Source of the DNA: Entoloma clypeatum
Taxonomy: Eukaryota > Basidiomycota > Agaricomycetes > Agaricales > Entolomataceae
Reading direction: 5' to 3'
NCBI GenBank assembly: GCA_963565915.1
Contig: OY751491.1
Span: 3,162,001 to 3,226,000, forward strand
DNA: 64,000 nucleotides
In this document: piece after piece, positions 56,632-64,000 of the stretch
Numbering within the stretch: position 1 is the stretch's first letter
Layout of the letters: each line of letters opens with the position of its first letter
Translations under genes and position numbers: made by a program
Notes under the pieces: generated by a model
Seen by the model: the letters and a program-made list of their open reading frames with translations, nothing else
Database searches by the model: none
What the model was told of the DNA's origin: nothing

Positions 56632-59392
56632 TTAGTCGCGCATGTCAAATACAGTCCTCAAGACATGATCAGCTTTCCGTCCCGTATGCTTGATGAACCC
56701 AAGGTAATCAAGCTCGTGCAGTGCCCTCATGAACCTCGCCTGTATCTGAATCCTGAACGTATCTTCATCCTCGTCACCATCGATATCATCCTCATCTCTA
56801 GCCTTCTGACTCGGTCTTCCCCTCCCGCCGCGTTTCGGGGAAGATTGCGGTTTCTGCTTCTTCTTATCCTCCAGCTTCTTGAGATTCTTCCGCTGCGTCT
56901 CAATCACCAACTGGAAAGACTCAAACCAGTCATATACGTTGATCATCTTGCCACTGTCCAGATAACGTCGGAATAGAATACTCGTGTCCGGATGTTCCCA
57001 GAGTGAGAAACCGACTTGGTTGTCTTCGTCGTCCTCGTTTGGCTCCGCAAATGCATGCGGGAGGAGCAACCCGGATAGGATAGAAGCACGCATGGATGGG
57101 TTGACGAGCTACACCATCCTTGCTTTAGAAATAGCGGATAAGTCGAAGAAATGACACTCACATCCGATGGGGATTGTGTTCGACCAGTGTACCAAATGTC
57201 CCAGAGTACCGCATTTTCCAATGGCTCAGCAAGGCCTCTGGGAAATTGTTAGGCGACCAGAAACGATAGCCAGTGAAACTAACTTCAGATATCCAACCAA
57301 CCAGTCTGCAAAGCTGCTTTTCAGTTGGGTGCTTGCTTCCGAGATATCGGTGTCGTTTCGCTGCTGTGGCAGTGTATCGATAAAGAGAATGAGTTTTGCT
57401 CGCGCCACCTCCTCGGCAGACCGCGATGGTATTGAGTCGAGATATGTATGTAACATCTTGAGAAGTTCACTCAATTGATTCATCCTGAGCTTCCTAAAAA
57501 GCACAAATTAGGATCGTACAGAAATATCGAGGAATTTCGCACTTGACAATGCCTCCCAATGCCTTGATCTCGGAGTTAAAATTACTGCGAAGGATATCAA
57601 CCATGACATCGAAAATAGTAATGCTTGGCTGGTTATTCCAGCCCAACCCTTTGTAACCCTGGGTTTCCAGAAATTCTTGTATGAGTTTGGCTAATCCAAA
57701 ACCTAGGCGAATGTGGATGGCTCTTGAACAAAAGTCGATTCGGGCCTTGTCAATAGCAGTAACCAGCGCCGTAAAGGATTCTTGTTTTGACCAATCCGTT
57801 AAATTTGATGACGTGGGAGGTTGAATTGGTATTTGCAGTCTTGCAGAGAGCGCCTCAAGGAAAGGAAGAGAGGCTGGTTCTTCAAGGATATCATGTGAAA
57901 GAGTAGATTGGACAAGGATGGTAAGTGGCTCCCCCGAGAAATGCTTCAAGTGAGCAAGCTGAATGATAGATGGTTATTGAATGTGGAGCGTAGAAGACTG
58001 GATAGGACTTGCATGGAGAATCGTAAGCACTGCATCTAGTGAAGCGTTCTGCCGCGTAAAATTATCCACTAGGTGGAGCAATACTTCAGGACCAATCATA
58101 ATATCTGGTTCAAATTCCACGTCAAAGAATGTCTGCAAATTTCAGGGTTGGTTATCTACTGATATGATCTATAAAATGGTACATACTTTAAGCAAAATAT
58201 CTTCGAGAACTTGAGGACCTGATGGCGCGACGAAGGTTCGGATTCGGAGCAAGGCTAGTGTCGAACGAGAATAGGCGGTGTGTAGGTGTGATGGAGATGA
58301 GGGGGAAGATAACAAGAGGATGAAGACCAGAGGGAGGCGTGTTACGTGGAGGCTGAGAAAAGCTGTTTAGAAATTTGATGTGATATGACTGAAAGAAGAA
58401 AGAGAACGCCGTTACCTTGAGATGTTGAATAGGTCTTGGATAACGAGTGGATCAAGTTGTTCAAAATCATGTAAAACAACTATCAGGTTGGGTTGAGATT
58501 CCTCCGTAAGCTCTGTTATAACACGACCTTAATTTCGGCGATTGATGGGAAGTCGAGAATTGCCAACCATAAGTTGTTCGTAACGTAAGATACCAAGCAC
58601 AAAGCATTTCTATATCGTAGTTTGCGAGTGACATGGCTGATCTACCTTTGACTGTGACTGTGCGTTAGAACGAAGTTGGGAAGTGTAGCAAGTATATCGC
58701 GCACCTTTTTCCAATATATGTTGCCTATCGGTAAATCCTGCAATCATGGTTTTCATGGCGGATGTAAGATTGGCGCAATCTGTGGGATACAAGTGCGTGG
58801 TCAAGGTTGGCACATCAAACAGGGTGTTGTCGCCAAGATCGGATGAGTCGAGTTGGGATGTTATGTTGTGCAGAAATGTAGAACTGGACAGGGGTTCTGG
58901 AAAGACGCGTTCAGGTTTTGGGGCGGTGCACTTCAAACAGCATGACCTCAAAACCTTTGATGCAGATGACAGGAAGTTCAGGATAGGGCAACCCAGGCAG
59001 AACGTCTTCATAGGAGGCTTGAACGAAACGGACAATATCTACCACTACAGGAGAATGTAACGCTTTGATGATCGACTGGCCGTGGTGAGAAAAACATGTT
59101 GAGTGACATAAAAGAGATGCAGATACCTTGACACGCTCCAGACACTTTTCCCAAGCTGTCTTGTATGCTTTGACTCGTAGATGTTCATGGTCGATAAGAT
59201 CACGTCCCGTTTCAAGCGACAGAGGAAGTGGAATCAAGTCCCTGTCGAGGTCCTCATCTAGGTTGTGCTGATTGTGGTGAGGACCTGCGAATGGAATGAA
59301 AAAGACTGTCTGTGCTAGTTAATGAACGGGAGTGTGTGGTATGTTGAAGCACATACCTGATTCTCGTCGTCCAGGTCTGGAATTGAGCTCAT
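56632..59392 (-). CDS. ORC3: Origin recognition complex subunit 3 (ORC3)
   Basis: The start at 59392 gives MSSIPDLDDENQ followed, after a spliced intron, by TVFFIPFAGPHHNQHNLD and RDLIDHEHLRVKAYKTAWEK. ORC3-type segments continue (VVVDIVRFVQASYEDVLPGL, PELPVICIKGFEV, LLHLVDNFTRQNAS, LVFILLLSSPSS). The insert and winged-helix part follows (FSGEPLTILVQSTLSHDILE, FCSRAIHIRLGFGLAKLIQE) and the end is HELDYLGFIKHTGRKADHVL, RTVFDMRD. ORC3 is part of the six-subunit complex that marks replication origins; it lacks ATPase motifs. Many short introns are present; the frame is intact where I followed it. It is divergent from MCM4. Confidence 0.9.
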
Positions 59393-59516
59393 CACGGCAA
59401 AGCAAAAAGTTTGGGACGCGACCATCACGCGCTTCATTTCATGCCGGCCCTATAGTAAGCCAGAATGAACGCGACGCGTCTGATCAGTGCAGCTACCATC
59501 TTCCACATCGCCCAAG
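59393..59516. promoter_or_regulatory. ORC3-MCM4 bidirectional promoter with four ACGCG motifs
   Basis: The 124 bp between the two start codons contain ACGCG at 59416-59420, 59427-59431, 59469-59473 and 59474-59478; the last is a full MluI cell-cycle box ACGCGT (59474-59479). MBF/DSC1 (Swi6-Mbp1/Res) binds this core and activates DNA-replication genes at G1/S in yeasts. The two products act at the same step, which supports co-regulation. Confidence 0.7.
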
Positions 59517-62843
<3,327 letters not shown>

Positions 62844-62920
62844 AGTGTTATATAATAGCATGTATGTACCATATCGATGAACCTGATCACTGCGTTCATT
62901 CTGATGATAATACAAGGAAC

Positions 62921-64000
62921 TCAAGTTAGGATGGGAATCTTGAGCTGATCAGACTCTTGGACAATATGAGCACAGGTGCCTGTGGCTGCTATTTCTTTCA
63001 GACTTCGGAGAGTAGTAACAGCAATATTGTGGAGGGCTTCTTCTGTAAGATATGCTTGATGTCCGCTGTGTTCATTGGTCATCAATACAGTGCGTTGGCA
63101 AAAGATCTGGGGCTCACGTCATGAAAACATTATAAAAGGAGATGAGTCGAGCAAAGACGTCGTCGTGGATAATCTCAAAACTGGAGTCCATAAAGAAGTA
63201 GGTCGCCTCTTTTTCATATACATCCAATCCAACGGCGCCTAGATGACCAGACTTGAGAGCCCTGTCACCACGTCAAGATCATTCTTCATAGAGGAGCGAT
63301 AAAACATCTTGCGTACCGTATCAAAGCATGCGTATCGATCAACCCGCCGCGAGAGGTATTGATGAGTATAACCCCGCGCTTCATCTGCGCCAGCGTCGTA
63401 TCGTTGACGATATACTTGGTCTGCGGCGTCAGCGGGCAATGCAAGCTGACAATATCCGCCTGTCCCAATACCTCCTCCAAGCTCTCGATATACCGTATTC
63501 CATACTCCTTTCCGAGCTCAGAAGGGTACGGATCGTACGCCACGACGTTGCACGCGAACCCCCTCGCGAGGATCCTTCCCGTGATGAGGCCGATCTGCCC
63601 TGTTCCGATGAGCGCGACGGTCTTCCCGGCGAGGCTGAAGCCAAGGAGGCCGTCGAGCAGGAAGTTGCCCTCGCGGACGCGGCAGAAGGCCTTGTGGTAC
63701 TTGCGCACGACGGTCAGGATCATCCCGACCGCAAACTCTGCGACGGCCTCGGGGGCGTAGGAAGGTACGCGAGTGACTTTGAGCCCGAGGTTGGTGGCGG
63801 TCCTGAGGTCTACGTTGTTGTGGCCCGCACAGCGGAGGGCGATGTATCTCTGGCCGCAAGGACGATCGTTAGCATCAGGTCAGGGTAGGCAGAATGTGAG
63901 GACGCACCACGCCGTGATGGTGAAGCTGGTGTAGAACATCTGCGTCGCAGATATCGTTCACAAAGATACATATCGCTTCGTGCCCTTCGGCGAGCATTGC
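62921..64000 (-). CDS. D-lactate dehydrogenase-type 2-hydroxyacid dehydrogenase (5' end beyond window)
   Basis: The gene runs off the right edge; what remains covers the last 300 or so residues. Reading from the edge: [38 protein letters not shown] with the spliced join, [20 protein letters not shown], the Rossmann motif [40 protein letters not shown], the catalytic Arg in [38 protein letters not shown], and the catalytic His in [19 protein letters not shown]. This is the LdhA/D-lactate branch of the family, which reduces pyruvate to D-lactate. It is different from the GRHPR-type gene at 35 kb. Stop at 62921, only 77 bp after the MCM4 stop. Confidence 0.9.

Noticed and set aside
58107..58118. 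tRNA B-box-like string GGTTCAAATTCC
   Set aside because: It lies in ORC3 coding sequence on the other strand and has no matching A-box or cloverleaf.

Overview
The window is a gene-dense stretch of a filamentous basidiomycete genome, almost certainly an agaricomycete. The evidence is dense short introns (mostly about 50-60 nt, often several per gene), a DUF6534 seven-TM protein, a NACHT-WD40 (NWD) STAND protein, a hydrophobic-surface-binding (HsbA) gene and a lineage-specific P-loop ATPase, all mixed with conserved eukaryotic housekeeping genes. I built the gene models by hand from homology-guided splicing. Where I list every exon, the summed length is a multiple of three.

Layout. 1-8.3 kb: 5' part of an unknown gene (-), a MOB4/phocein-like STRIPAK subunit (+), a mitochondrially targeted protein (-), an Amt/Mep ammonium transporter behind five GATA sites (+), and eIF3g (-). 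8.4-8.75 kb: a 347-bp MITE with perfect terminal inverted repeats and an 8-bp target duplication. 9.1-13.5 kb: an NWD STAND receptor-like gene broken by two single-base homopolymer shifts. 13.6-16.9 kb: a TUDOR-domain plus AT-hook protein, then a broken HsbA gene. 16.9-23 kb: cystathionine gamma-lyase, a Dal5-type MFS transporter and a DUF6534 protein. 24.5-31 kb: INO80 subunit Ies2, a secreted ferritin-like protein, a small membrane protein and LST8. 31-34.3 kb: a large P-loop/DEAH protein of unknown function. 35-36.5 kb: glyoxylate/hydroxypyruvate reductase. 36.6-39.55 kb: a complete pogo-like DNA transposon with an intact transposase.

40-48 kb: a Cys-rich two-TM protein, a sugar transporter and a Ser/Pro-rich protein. 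48.4-64 kb is conserved: EMC1, a SIRT5-type sirtuin head-to-head with a BTB protein (26 bp between start codons), a Con-6 protein, then ORC3 and MCM4 diverging from a 124-bp region holding four ACGCG motifs, and finally a D-lactate-type 2-hydroxyacid dehydrogenase running off the right edge.

Main points for a second look: the ORC3/MCM4 divergent pre-replication pair with MBF-like sites; an apparently intact autonomous pogo element with repeated subterminal motifs; the lineage-specific P-loop protein; an unusual number of GC-AG introns (seven models, three in one gene); and two adjacent genes broken only at homopolymers, which means either recent decay or assembly error.
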